Below are positions 1 through 8,183 of a DNA stretch of 64,000 bases, one piece after another. Under the pieces are notes generated by a model. That model did not search any database. It saw only the letters and a program-made list of their open reading frames with translations, and was not told where the DNA came from. Each line of letters begins with the position of its first letter. Position 1 is the first letter of the stretch. The stretch is from an uncultured beta proteobacterium (GTDB lineage Bacteria; Pseudomonadota; Gammaproteobacteria; Burkholderiales; SG8-41): positions 1-64,000 of the forward strand of contig CAITMU010000037.1 in the NCBI GenBank assembly GCA_903893565.1, given 5' to 3'. A program made the position numbers and the translations under genes.

Positions 1-227
1 AAAGCCGCCCCCAAACGACCCATGACCGATTGGGGATTAACAGGACTCGCCGCGTTGTTGACATAGCCTCTAAACGCTGACTGTGCGGAAGAATAATCGC
101 CATTTTGCAACGCTTGAGAGAGTTGCAAAATATTGTATTTTTGCAATTGCCATTTAGACACTCCACTGGCGTAAGAGGTCGAAGTCGAGGCAAGACTCAA
201 ACTCATAGTTGCTAGACCCATTGTCAT
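1..227 (-). CDS. Unknown protein, 3' end cut by the window edge
   Basis: An open minus-strand frame runs from ATG at 227 (alternatives at 221 and 206) off the left edge without a stop. The visible 75 residues are rich in Ser, Ala, Gln and Asn. They contain a segment reading LSQALQNGDYSSAQSAF, followed by NPQSVMGRLGAA. Short Burkholderiales hypothetical proteins with an 'ALQxGDxxxAQxAF' pattern exist, and this resembles them, but that is a recollection and not a search. There is no signal peptide or membrane segment. Function unknown. Confidence 0.5.
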   Translation of the reverse strand, partial: MTMGLATMSLSLASTSTSYASGVSKWQLQKYNILQLSQALQNGDYSSAQSAFRGYVNNAASPVNPQSVMGRLGAA

Positions 228-859
228 CTACTTTGTTTCAATGATCATTTCTCACTTCATCGTATTTTTTATAAATAACTCTAAGAGGAAAAAATGCCAT
301 AACAAAATAATGGACGAGGTGAAGTTGCGTAACGAATGGAACATCAGGAGCAAAAGAGAAAGATACAAACCAAGGACTCTTAAAAAAGAATTGGTTCTAA
401 AAAAGCAAAAACCAGACCAATCATCTCCTTTGTAGCAAAAACCCATAAAAATGACTGTAATGCCTGCTATTAACAATAAAACCTAAAAGTGGGCGACAAC
501 AGCGCCCTCCATCTTGCCGCTACTGAGGCCAACAATTGCCGCCACAGACGGCAAGAATTATCCTATGAGCTGCGCGACCTCAAAAATGAATGAGCATTTT
601 CTTGCGGCTTAAATATGTAATAACCTATCAATTATTCTTTGATTGTCGGTTCGATAAACACTGGCATACCCTTCCCCTCAGGGCTAACTTCAAATATTGC
701 TAAAAATAAAAAAAGGGACTTTTTTGTATTCCAATCAGGTATGCTTATAAAAAAAGGTTGCCTCGCTCGCTTTGTCATCGGATCTAATCATATTAAATTC
801 CGTTGATTCTTTGCTAGTCGGGTCCCCCATAAAGATTCAATAATAATGTAGAGACCTCT
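228..859. other. Intergenic region, AT-rich, with a short GC-richer island
   Basis: The flanks are strongly AT-rich and I see no convincing gene. At 489-593 there is a distinctly GC-richer island with a GTG-started frame of 34 codons ending in TGA. Its charged C-terminus reads ELSYELRDLKNE. It could be a small peptide gene or the 3' remnant of a lost gene. A hydrophobic minus-strand frame at 252-476 is probably chance. No promoter could be assigned with confidence. Confidence 0.4.
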
Positions 860-1891
860 ATGAAAAAAATCATCATGACGGCGATCGCCGGCAGCCTACC
901 CAAACCGGCGTGGCTAGCGGAACCCGAAAAAATATGGGCGCCGTGGCAATTAAGTGGGCAACCGCTAAAAGAAGCCAAATCAGATGCCATGCGATTAGCC
1001 GTAGACGATCAATTGCGAGCAGGCATTTCAATGATCGGCGATGGGGAACAAACCCGACAGCATTTTGTCACCACCTTCATTGAAGGCTTAACCGGGGTGG
1101 ACTTTGTCAATCGTAAAACGGTTCGCATTCGAGATCGCTATGATGCCTTGGTGCCAGTGGTGGTTGACAAAGTCACACGACCACACTCCATTTTTTTAGA
1201 AGATGCGAAGAAACTACGAGCGCTTACCCAGCAACCCATAAAGTTCACATTGCCAGGACCTATGACGATGGTGGATACCCTGTATGACAACTTTTATAAA
1301 AGTCGCCAAAAATTGGCCTGGGCTTTTGCCGAAATTCTCAACGAAGAAGCCATAGAATTGGCCGCCATCGGTATTGATGTGGTGCAGTTTGATGAACCGG
1401 CGTTTAATGTTTTTTTTGATGAAGTGAAAGATTGGGGGGTTAAAACCCTAGAAAGAGCGGCACAGAATTTGACCTGTAAGAGTGCCGTGCATATCTGCTA
1501 TGGGTATGGGATTGAAGCCAATGTAAAATGGAAAAATTCCCTCGTCGGTGAATGGCGACAATATGAACATGTGTTCCCCATGCTCGCATCCAGCCATATC
1601 GATCAAGTCAGTCTTGAATGCCAAAATTCACGGGTCCCCATTGAGTTAATAGGAATGCTCAAAGGAAAAGACATATTGGTGGGAGCCATCGACGTAGCTA
1701 ATCATCAGATTGAAACTCCCGAACAAGTGGCTCAAGTCTTACGAAACGCACTTAAATACTCCGACATAGAACACGTCTACGGTTGCACGAATTGCGGCAT
1801 GGTTCCTTTGCCCCGAGAAGTGGCCAGCGCCAAGCTTCGGGCACTGGCTGCGGGTGCCGACTTATTGAATAAAGAATTAGGACTTGATTAA
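860..1891 (+). CDS. Cobalamin-independent methionine synthase, core (C-terminal-domain-only) type
   Basis: At 343 residues the protein corresponds to the catalytic C-terminal half of MetE (about 750 aa). Zinc ligands are visible: H211 and C213 (VHICYG), E253 (SLEC), and C309 or C312 near the C-terminus (YGCTNCG). The N-terminus reads AGSLPKPAWLAEP, as in the bacterial core-MetE group called MesD. MesD proteins transfer a methyl group to homocysteine to make methionine and are reported to depend on a DUF1852 partner (MesX). No such partner is next to it here. Instead a carboxymuconolactone-decarboxylase-like gene and an aldolase follow on the same strand with gaps of about 60 and 20 bp, suggesting an operon with another role. 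The family assignment is firm; the methionine role is inferred. Confidence 0.8.
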   Translation: MKKIIMTAIAGSLPKPAWLAEPEKIWAPWQLSGQPLKEAKSDAMRLAVDDQLRAGISMIGDGEQTRQHFVTTFIEGLTGVDFVNRKTVRIRDRYDALVPVVVDKVTRPHSIFLEDAKKLRALTQQPIKFTLPGPMTMVDTLYDNFYKSRQKLAWAFAEILNEEAIELAAIGIDVVQFDEPAFNVFFDEVKDWGVKTLERAAQNLTCKSAVHICYGYGIEANVKWKNSLVGEWRQYEHVFPMLASSHIDQVSLECQNSRVPIELIGMLKGKDILVGAIDVANHQIETPEQVAQVLRNALKYSDIEHVYGCTNCGMVPLPREVASAKLRALAAGADLLNKELGLD

Positions 1892-1950
1892 TCGTATTTT
1901 TTTATCATTATTTTCATCTTCACTTTTTACATAAAGGTCTTTCATTGCTT

Positions 1951-2544
1951 ATGAACACAAAAATCACCCCCACTGCCTTGACCTCCCGATTCGGGCCCCT
2001 TCCAGAAAGCATGATGGACTCAGAGCAAATCAATGTTGTCAAAGAATTTGTCAAAGGTCCTCGTGGCAAAATGAATACCTCCGGGCCTAATATCGTGTTG
2101 CTACGAGCACCCGAATTACTGAGCAGAACACAAAAAGTGGGCGAGTATTTGCGCTTTGGAAGCTCATTGCCTGCGCGATTAAGCGAATTTGCCATCATGA
2201 TTACGGCTCGCGCATGGAGCGCTCAGGTGGAATGGCTCGCTCACCAGCCCTTGGCTCTCAAGGCAGGACTCGCGCCCTCTGTAGCTGAAGACTTAGCAAA
2301 GGGTAAACACCCGCAGCAAATGCAAGACGATGAAAAAATCGTTTATCAATTTTGCACAGAGCTTCATCAACATAAACGCGTCACTGACCAAACTTACCTT
2401 AATTGCAAAGAAAAATTTGGCGAAAAAGGGGTCGTTGAATTAATCGGCATTACTGGCTACTACACGATGCTTGCGATGGTGTTAAACGTAGCGCAACAGC
2501 CCTTGCCTGGCGATGTCTCCCCCCCCTTAGCACCGATTGATTAA
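1951..2544 (+). CDS. Carboxymuconolactone decarboxylase family protein (AhpD-like fold)
   Basis: This 197-residue protein has the all-helical CMD pattern: a helix around LRFGSSLPARLSEFAIM, then ARAWSAQVEWLAHQPLALKAG with the Glu-Trp-x-x-His arrangement typical of the family, and a C-terminal helix with YYTMLAMVLNV. Members include 4-carboxymuconolactone decarboxylases and peroxidase-like AhpD proteins. The CxxC pair of AhpD is absent, so peroxidase activity is unlikely. I chose ATG 1951 over the upstream in-frame TTG 1945 because of the AAAGG at about 1933. It lies between the MetE-core gene and an HpcH aldolase on the same strand. The substrate is unknown, perhaps a lactone or keto acid handled with the aldolase. 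Confidence 0.8.
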   Translation: MNTKITPTALTSRFGPLPESMMDSEQINVVKEFVKGPRGKMNTSGPNIVLLRAPELLSRTQKVGEYLRFGSSLPARLSEFAIMITARAWSAQVEWLAHQPLALKAGLAPSVAEDLAKGKHPQQMQDDEKIVYQFCTELHQHKRVTDQTYLNCKEKFGEKGVVELIGITGYYTMLAMVLNVAQQPLPGDVSPPLAPID

Positions 2545-2564
2545 TATCGTTAAAGAACCCCAAT

Positions 2565-3362
2565 ATGAAAGAAAACAGTATTCGTAAAGCCGTGCGTCAA
2601 AACCGAGCCGCTCTGGGAACCGGCATTAAGGAGTTTGCCACTCGGGGCATGCCCTGGATTATTCAATCTTCCGGTTTTGACTATTGCATGATTGATATGG
2701 AGCATGGCGCTTTTGATATGGAGAGTATCGCCAACTTGGCCGGTTGGTTCATGGCCACCGAAGTCTCTCCCATCGTCAGAATTCATAAGGCCTTTACTCA
2801 CCTGATCCCCACAATACTGGATCAGGGCATCATGGGTATACAAGTGTCTGGCGTTGATAATGCCCTCGAGGCAAAGGCCATTGCCCAAGAAGCCAAATAC
2901 GCCCCTGTCGGCATTCGCGGTATTTCTCAGATGGGATCCCATACCCAGTACAAAAGTTTTGGCAATCGTTACGAACTCGAATATGCCCCTTTAGCAAATG
3001 AAAATATTGTTGTCTGCGTCTCAATTGAAACATTGGAAGGTCTCGATAACTTGGAGTCTATCGCCGCAGTCGAAGGGATCGATATGATTGCCTACGGACA
3101 TTCTGATTTAAGTGCGAAACTCGGCATTCATCTACAGTTAGATCATCCTACTTTTCAAAATGTGGTAAAAAAAATAGCCTCGGTTTGTAAAAAAAATGGC
3201 AAGTTAGCAAGAGGATCAGCAGAAACTGAGCAACAAATCGCCCAATATTATTCATGGGGATGCCAAGTGTTAAATCTGCCAGGCACGGACCTTAGCACCT
3301 ACCACGATGGACTCAAAGTCCGTGCGACCCGAGCCCGGGAAACATTAAAATCGATCACATAA
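2565..3362 (+). CDS. HpcH/HpaI-type class II aldolase
   Basis: The 265-residue TIM-barrel protein carries hallmarks of the HpcH/HpaI family (4-hydroxy-2-oxoheptanedioate or 2-keto-3-deoxyglucarate aldolase). These are the early motif MIDMEHGAFDMES, the substrate Arg in PIVRIHK, a metal-binding Glu in VSIETLEGLDN and Asp in YGHSDLSAKLG. The usual GxRG signature appears as GIRGISQMG. Such enzymes cleave 4-hydroxy-2-oxo acids to pyruvate plus an aldehyde using a divalent metal. It is the third gene of the MetE-core/CMD/aldolase set, 20 bp after the CMD stop. Exact substrate unknown. Confidence 0.85.
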   Translation: MKENSIRKAVRQNRAALGTGIKEFATRGMPWIIQSSGFDYCMIDMEHGAFDMESIANLAGWFMATEVSPIVRIHKAFTHLIPTILDQGIMGIQVSGVDNALEAKAIAQEAKYAPVGIRGISQMGSHTQYKSFGNRYELEYAPLANENIVVCVSIETLEGLDNLESIAAVEGIDMIAYGHSDLSAKLGIHLQLDHPTFQNVVKKIASVCKKNGKLARGSAETEQQIAQYYSWGCQVLNLPGTDLSTYHDGLKVRATRARETLKSIT

Positions 3363-3708
3363 TCGATTCACTGCCTAGCGGTTAAGGCCTCATCCTTAAC
3401 CCGGCTTTGCGCCTGAGACTTTCACGACCTTACTTCACTGAGTGAAAGGGCCATAAACTTTCTATTTAGCGCCATCGATTAGAAGAATGCTTTCGACCTT
3501 CACTCACTGACACCCAGCGCGCTCGGTAGACGCTGTGGTCCTGACTGCATACTTAATGCAATGCCACCCATTGAGCATAATCACAAAAATGGGTCAGCCC
3601 CCTCCCAACTTAATTTTGGCATTCGCTTTAATCCAGTCAATATATTCAATCCACTGGTCACACAGTTTATGTGCGCACATAATATTTTTAATTTCAAGAG
3701 GTGCATCT
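3363..3708. other. Intergenic region with a stem-loop after the aldolase gene
   Basis: A perfect 8-bp inverted repeat (GGTTAAGG at 3380-3387, CCTTAACC at 3394-3401) with a 6-nt loop lies 17 bp past the aldolase stop. It may end the operon, although no T-run follows. The remainder, up to the vapB-like start, shows no gene I can support. Confidence 0.4.
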
Positions 3709-3840
3709 ATGAACATCGCACTTTCAGTGTACGAATAGATCGTAAAACGTGCCCGCGAGGCCGCACAAAAGATGGGTAAAAGCCTTAACCAATCAATACG
3801 CGATTACCTTGAACAACTGGCAGGAGGCGCACACCGCGAA
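3709..3840 (+). pseudogene. Broken VapB-like antitoxin
   Basis: ATG 3709 follows an AAGAGG ribosome-binding site and starts MNIALSVYE, then hits an in-frame TAG at 3736-3738. The same frame continues as IVKRAREAAQKMGKSLNQ and SIRDYLEQLAGG. This is the ribbon-helix-helix N-terminal pattern of VapB-type antitoxins, which usually read Glu-Gln-Ile at the stop position. A single change from a Gln codon to TAG explains the break. After about residue 44 the frame does not run into a normal antitoxin C-terminus but straight into toxin-like sequence. A restart at the Met at 3772 is possible. Confidence 0.65.
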
Positions 3841-4081
3841 CAACAATGGTTGCAATTCGATCACTTTGAGCGGTTTAAAATTGTCCAGGTAACCCCTACG
3901 ATTATTCGTGCCGGTCTTAATCTACACCAAACGCGCATTTTTTTCGTTCTTTGACGCAATTGTAGTTGCCAGTGCCCACGCTACAGGATTCAGCGTGGGC
4001 TGGACAGAGGACATGAACGCAGGCGAAGTGATCAATAACGCACGCATCTCCAATCCTTTTGCGTGCGTTAGGCTTTCCTAA
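3841..4081 (+). pseudogene. Remnant of a VapC/PIN-domain toxin (C-terminal half, frameshifted)
   Basis: The antitoxin-like frame continues as FKIVQVTPTIIRAGLNLHQT, which resembles the middle of a PIN toxin, and stops at a TGA just after a T7 run (3938-3944). Shifting one frame at that run gives SFFDAIVVASAHATGFSVGW, then TEDMNAGEVINN, then NPF, and TAA at 4079-4081. This is the conserved PIN C-terminus with the acidic residues of FFDA and TED. The N-terminal half with the first catalytic Asp is missing, so an internal deletion seems to have fused antitoxin to toxin. The stop codon, deletion and frameshift together make function implausible. Confidence 0.65.
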
Positions 4082-4101
4082 TAATTTGCAAAAATAGCCA
4101 T

Positions 4102-4143
4102 AAAAAAAGGGCTCATGCACTGTTAATGCAAAGCCCCTTTTTT
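4102..4143. terminator. Bidirectional rho-independent terminator
   Basis: GGGCT and TGCA on the left pair with TGCA and AGCCC on the right, with small mismatches. The stem is flanked by an A7 run on the left and a T-run on the right, so it can work on both strands. It sits between the toxin remnant and the convergent cupin-like gene. Confidence 0.7.
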
Positions 4144-4215
4144 ATATCAAACCCGCTTTCCAAATATAAAATTAACTAACACCTTAACAATCTTTGGGTT
4201 CCAGTACAGCCAAAA

Positions 4216-4977
4216 TTACTGAACCGTTTCTTCTCTTGGAAATTGCATGACTAAAGCTTCCAATCCATCAGGACCCGCTTTAATCTGAAATGAACTTTCA
4301 GTGGGCTCAACAAAAACAAGCGACCAATCATTTAACAATTCGCCATTATGTTCCATGCTGCCATTAGCGACAAACACATAGTATCCATCTGCCAATCGAG
4401 GATCAGGCCCAGCCATCGACATATTCGCACCCAGTCTACAGATATGGGCGGCTAATTCATCTGTGATCTTTTCAACATCAAATAAAGGATCAAAGGATGC
4501 TTCTTTTCTAAACTGGAGCACGGGCTTCGTGGACAATTCAATATGGGGCGAAAGCCAGTTACGACGTTTACTCGGCAGCAACTTGTCCTTATAACCCGGT
4601 TTACTCAAATAAACGGGAGCCGAGTCACCGGTATTTTTACGCAAGGCAATAAAAGTTAAACCGTGCGCCCCGGCCACTAAAGGACCATACGCCGAATGGT
4701 GGTCTTTGTATTGCAACATCAAAGGCTGAACCGGTAATTTAGCCATCATGCCAACGCCGGATGGAAAAATCTGAAATTGTGTCACCCCGTGAAAATGAGG
4801 CAATATGGTTTCATTGGCACTCATCTCCGTAATCAACGCTTGGGGGCCAGAGGCCAAATTATTGGTGCTGTAGCGAGGACCGAAATAAGAAGCGCCCCAA
4901 TGCTCAATACCACTGCCCGGAGAAATCACCGATTGCAGGTTTTGCAGCACTTGGATTCCATTTTTAGCGTGTATCAT
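4216..4977 (-). CDS. Cupin-like protein, function unknown
   Basis: The 253-residue protein has a cupin-type metal-site motif at PHFHGVTQFQIF (H61, H63, Q67), followed by small beta-strand-like segments. A second, weaker half (YYVFVANGSMEHNGE, then WSLVFVEPTE) could be a second barrel. There is no signal peptide, so it is probably cytoplasmic. It is a monocistronic minus-strand gene ending at the bidirectional terminator and divergent from a Bug receptor gene. I do not recognise a specific enzyme; bicupin dioxygenases or sensory cupins are possible. Confidence 0.6.
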   Translation of the reverse strand: MIHAKNGIQVLQNLQSVISPGSGIEHWGASYFGPRYSTNNLASGPQALITEMSANETILPHFHGVTQFQIFPSGVGMMAKLPVQPLMLQYKDHHSAYGPLVAGAHGLTFIALRKNTGDSAPVYLSKPGYKDKLLPSKRRNWLSPHIELSTKPVLQFRKEASFDPLFDVEKITDELAAHICRLGANMSMAGPDPRLADGYYVFVANGSMEHNGELLNDWSLVFVEPTESSFQIKAGPDGLEALVMQFPREETVQ

Positions 4978-5380
4978 AATTAAAACCTTTCATTGATTTA
5001 AGACGACTCACTCATCTAAGACAATGGGACAAAAACAGAAAATAACGAATATAAAAAGCTTACCTTTAGGAATACCAGATAAACAGAAAAGCATCCGTTA
5101 ATGTTATCATGAATGGCGCTTTGACAATGACAGGGCTGAGACTCCAAAAGCAAAAAAGACATTAACGCTTCGAAGAAGTCCATAAGGCTGACTTTTAAAA
5201 CAAAAAAGCGACAAAAAAATTCTTCGAGAAAATCTTATTAAGTCTCAATAGGAAACACCTGAGGAAACATCTGGATAATGCCTGCCATTGTGTCTGCTAA
5301 TAAGCATTTTAAAAACAAAAAATGGGGCGGCCGTCACGACACTACTCGGCATGCACCACAACGTAGGAGGAGGAGAGCGA
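4978..5380. other. Intergenic region between divergent cupin-like and Bug genes
   Basis: AT-rich, about 400 bp, must hold promoters for both flanking genes. A strong ribosome-binding site (AGGAGGAGAG at about 5374-5383, just before the TTG start) belongs to the Bug gene. No operator or gene could be identified. Confidence 0.4.
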
Positions 5381-6349
5381 TTGAAAACCTTTATAAAAAT
5401 TGCCTTTTTTATATTTTTGAATCTGTTTTTTTTCAAAACGTTAGCACAAACCTACCCTAATAAGCCTATTCGTTATGTGGTGGCTTTCCCTGCCGGTGAT
5501 TCGCCCGATATTGTGGCTCGTCTTACCGCTGACAAACTCAGTCACCTGTGGAATCAACAAGTCATGGTCGAAAATAGAGCCGGCGCGGGAGGCACGATCG
5601 CGGCTAATTTTGTGGCCAAATCTAGTCCTGATGGCTACCTATTGTTCCTTTGCAATAGCGCTTCCAATGGCATTGCACCGGCTTTGTATAAAAAACTGAC
5701 CTATGATGGTCTTAATGACTTTACCCCCATTTCAAGAATTGGCAGAACGCCGAATGGCTTTAACATTCATCCGTCTTTGCCCGTTAAAAATTTAACTCAG
5801 TTCGTGACTTACGTAAACGCGCACCCCGGTCAACTTCAATATGGACATGGTGGCGCGGGAGCATCCCCCCAATTATCGATGGAGCTTTTTAAATTAATCA
5901 CCCACATTCATTTACCGGATATCGCTTATAAAGGAACAACACCAGCTCTTACCGATCTTTTGGGAGGCCAAATTCCCGTCATGGTTGGTAACGTACCAGC
6001 ACTCATTTCCCACGCACAATCTGGCAAGATTAAAATGTTAGCGGTTACCGGAGCCAAAAGAATTTCTGCATTACCAGAAGTGCCAACCGTCATTGAATCA
6101 GGATTTGCCGGGTTTGAAGTCTTTGGATGGTATGGCCTTTGTGGTCCGGCAGGCTTACCCACCCAAATCACTAAAAAGTTACACACGGATCTTCTGACCA
6201 TACTTCAGCAAGCAGATTTAATGCAAAAATTTTCTGAATTATTTATTGAAATCGCGCCTCAAACTGAGGCAGAGTTCAAAACCTTCATTTCAAATGAAAT
6301 TAACCGTTGGAACGATGTCATTCAACAAGCCCATATCATGAAACAATAA
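5381..6349 (+). CDS. Bug-family periplasmic receptor (TTT-type substrate-binding protein)
   Basis: I chose TTG 5381 because AGGAGGAG lies just upstream and the resulting N-terminus, MKTFIKIAFFIFLNLFFF followed by KTLAQ, is an ideal Sec signal peptide. The upstream in-frame extension to 5288 spoils it. The mature protein of about 300 residues has Bug hallmarks: AFPAGDSPDIVAR near residue 36, VENRAGAGGTIAA near 63, and the usual two-lobe length. Bug proteins bind small carboxylates or amides in the periplasm. No TctA/TctB membrane partner is nearby; an MFS transporter follows 157 bp downstream on the same strand, which may be its functional partner. Confidence 0.9.
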   Translation: MKTFIKIAFFIFLNLFFFKTLAQTYPNKPIRYVVAFPAGDSPDIVARLTADKLSHLWNQQVMVENRAGAGGTIAANFVAKSSPDGYLLFLCNSASNGIAPALYKKLTYDGLNDFTPISRIGRTPNGFNIHPSLPVKNLTQFVTYVNAHPGQLQYGHGGAGASPQLSMELFKLITHIHLPDIAYKGTTPALTDLLGGQIPVMVGNVPALISHAQSGKIKMLAVTGAKRISALPEVPTVIESGFAGFEVFGWYGLCGPAGLPTQITKKLHTDLLTILQQADLMQKFSELFIEIAPQTEAEFKTFISNEINRWNDVIQQAHIMKQ

Positions 6350-6506
6350 CGTTCTATACCAATACAGGCTTTACCTCTCGACTCCAAAAGAAATATCTAA
6401 TTAAAAAATAACCCTAGAGGTTCTTCATTTCATTTTTTAATAATTTTTCATTAGTAACATCGAATGAAATAACATTATCTATCTCATCTGGAGATTGACG
6501 CTTGGC

Positions 6507-7742
6507 ATGTCAAAATTAAATTTCGCTTCTTTCATATCATTTTTCTTAAAATCCACCCTTCGTCATAAAGATTTCAGGCTCCTCTGGACCAGTACTTTTA
6601 TCTCCTCCACCGCGCGTTGGGCCGATGTTATTGTCATTGGCTGGCTCACGCTCGACCTTAGTGAATCCCCTTTGATGGTGGGGATAGTGGCGGGTAGCAA
6701 AATGGCCGGCTACATACTCGCCCCTATTATGGGAATGGCTGCTGACCGAATGAATCGTCGGAAGTTACTCATCATCGCCTCACTCATTAATGTATTAGTC
6801 AGTGTAGCGATGATATTACTCATCTTCAGCGGTCATCTACAAATGAGCCTTTTGATTGCTCTGGCTTTAATCAGTAGCGTGACTTGGGCCATAGACAATC
6901 CGACTCGTCAGGCCTTTATCGCTGATTTAGTTCCAGCCAAGGATATCAGCAACGCCATTGCCTTTAATTCTGTCGCCACCGAAATGACCATCGTCATCGG
7001 ACCCTCGATTGGTGGATTATTAATTCCTAACTTTGGCCTTCTAGGCGCTTACCTGACGATTACTTTTATCTTTGGGGTTGACTTGATTGTGTTGTTTTTC
7101 ATCAATGCAAAAAAACACATTATCTTTAAAAATAAAGAATCCGCCTTCAAAAGCCTACATAGTGGCTTCACTTATGTTCTTGGTAATCAGGTCGTTTTTT
7201 TATTGCTCTCCATTGCCTTTTTACTCAATCTTTTAGTGGCCCCCTATCGATACGCCTTTTTGCCTCTTTTTGCACGGTATACCCTCCACGCGGGCTCTCA
7301 AGGCTACGGCGTAATGACTTCCATGGCCGGCGTTGGAGCCCTGTTGGCTGGAATTACCATATTAAGTTTCACCCCCTTAAAAAGAAAGGGAAGATGGATT
7401 TTAATAGGAGCACTGGGTTGGGCGATCTCTTTGGTCTTTTTAGCATTTTCTCAATGGTATTTTGTTTCTATCGGTCTCGTATTTCTTGCCGGTCTCTCAC
7501 AAGCGATCACCTGGACATTCATTGCCACACTCATCATTGAGCATACCGCCCCTGACATGAGAGGAAGGGTCATGGGAATTCGCACGGCAGCCGTCATCAG
7601 CCTGCCTCTAGGCAATTTAATTGCAGGCGCTCTAGCTGAGAACTTGGGGGTGAGTGTGGCCCAAGCCATCTTCGCTCTTACGGCCCTATTGTTTATGGCT
7701 CTGATCATTGTAGCCAAACCTACGTTTGCCCATTTAGACTAG
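6507..7742 (+). CDS. MFS transporter, MFS_3/EntS-like group
   Basis: About 411 residues with twelve hydrophobic segments. The N-terminus RHKDFRLLWTSTFIS and the loop motif AADRMNRRKLL are typical of the MFS_3 (enterobactin-exporter-like) group. An in-frame TTG at 6495 is possible, but it sits directly against GGAG, so ATG 6507 fits better. It follows a Bug receptor on the same strand. Substrate and direction are not evident; this group is mostly exporters, while the neighbouring receptor would suggest uptake. Confidence 0.85.
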   Translation: MSKLNFASFISFFLKSTLRHKDFRLLWTSTFISSTARWADVIVIGWLTLDLSESPLMVGIVAGSKMAGYILAPIMGMAADRMNRRKLLIIASLINVLVSVAMILLIFSGHLQMSLLIALALISSVTWAIDNPTRQAFIADLVPAKDISNAIAFNSVATEMTIVIGPSIGGLLIPNFGLLGAYLTITFIFGVDLIVLFFINAKKHIIFKNKESAFKSLHSGFTYVLGNQVVFLLLSIAFLLNLLVAPYRYAFLPLFARYTLHAGSQGYGVMTSMAGVGALLAGITILSFTPLKRKGRWILIGALGWAISLVFLAFSQWYFVSIGLVFLAGLSQAITWTFIATLIIEHTAPDMRGRVMGIRTAAVISLPLGNLIAGALAENLGVSVAQAIFALTALLFMALIIVAKPTFAHLD

Positions 7743-8183
7743 TAAGCACTTTGTCATCCTATTAAAAATACCCCATAAAAATAAAACCATGATCCTCTTC
7801 TCTCACGGATTCAATCCCTTACCTCTCATTCACTTGTAAAGCGCCTTTACCCAGCCCAATCGATACGGCGTATACCCAGTTCTCACCAAAACATCATTTA
7901 GCACCACTTTTTTTCTTTCAATGAATGAAACGCTGAGCCTAATAAAGGCCAGTCCCAATATAATACTCAAATCAAAAAGCCATACAAAACAACCTCTTTT
8001 ATGATTAAAATTGATATTTCGCAGAAAAAAATCCTAAAAAAAGCTTTCGAAACATATATTGTCTTTTTCTTGCGGATAGGTACTACAATGTCGCTAGGAA
8101 GTTATAATCTCTACCCTGTCTTGATATAAAAATAACTGCATAATCCGACACAATTAACCTTATTAATCCCACTTCAGGTAAGA
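7743..8183. other. Intergenic region upstream of molybdenum hydroxylase A
   Basis: No gene seen. A possible sigma-70 promoter is TTGTCT at 8059-8064 and TACAAT at 8084-8089 with a 19-bp spacer, about 95 bp before the first gene. The assignment is weak because the spacer is long. Confidence 0.3.

Noticed and set aside
252..476. Minus-strand 74-codon hydrophobic frame
   Set aside because: AT-rich sequence gives chance hydrophobic frames; no ribosome-binding site and no recognisable pattern.
5288..5380. N-terminal extension of the Bug receptor from ATG 5288
   Set aside because: It places 31 polar residues before a clean signal peptide, and the strong ribosome-binding site precedes TTG 5381.
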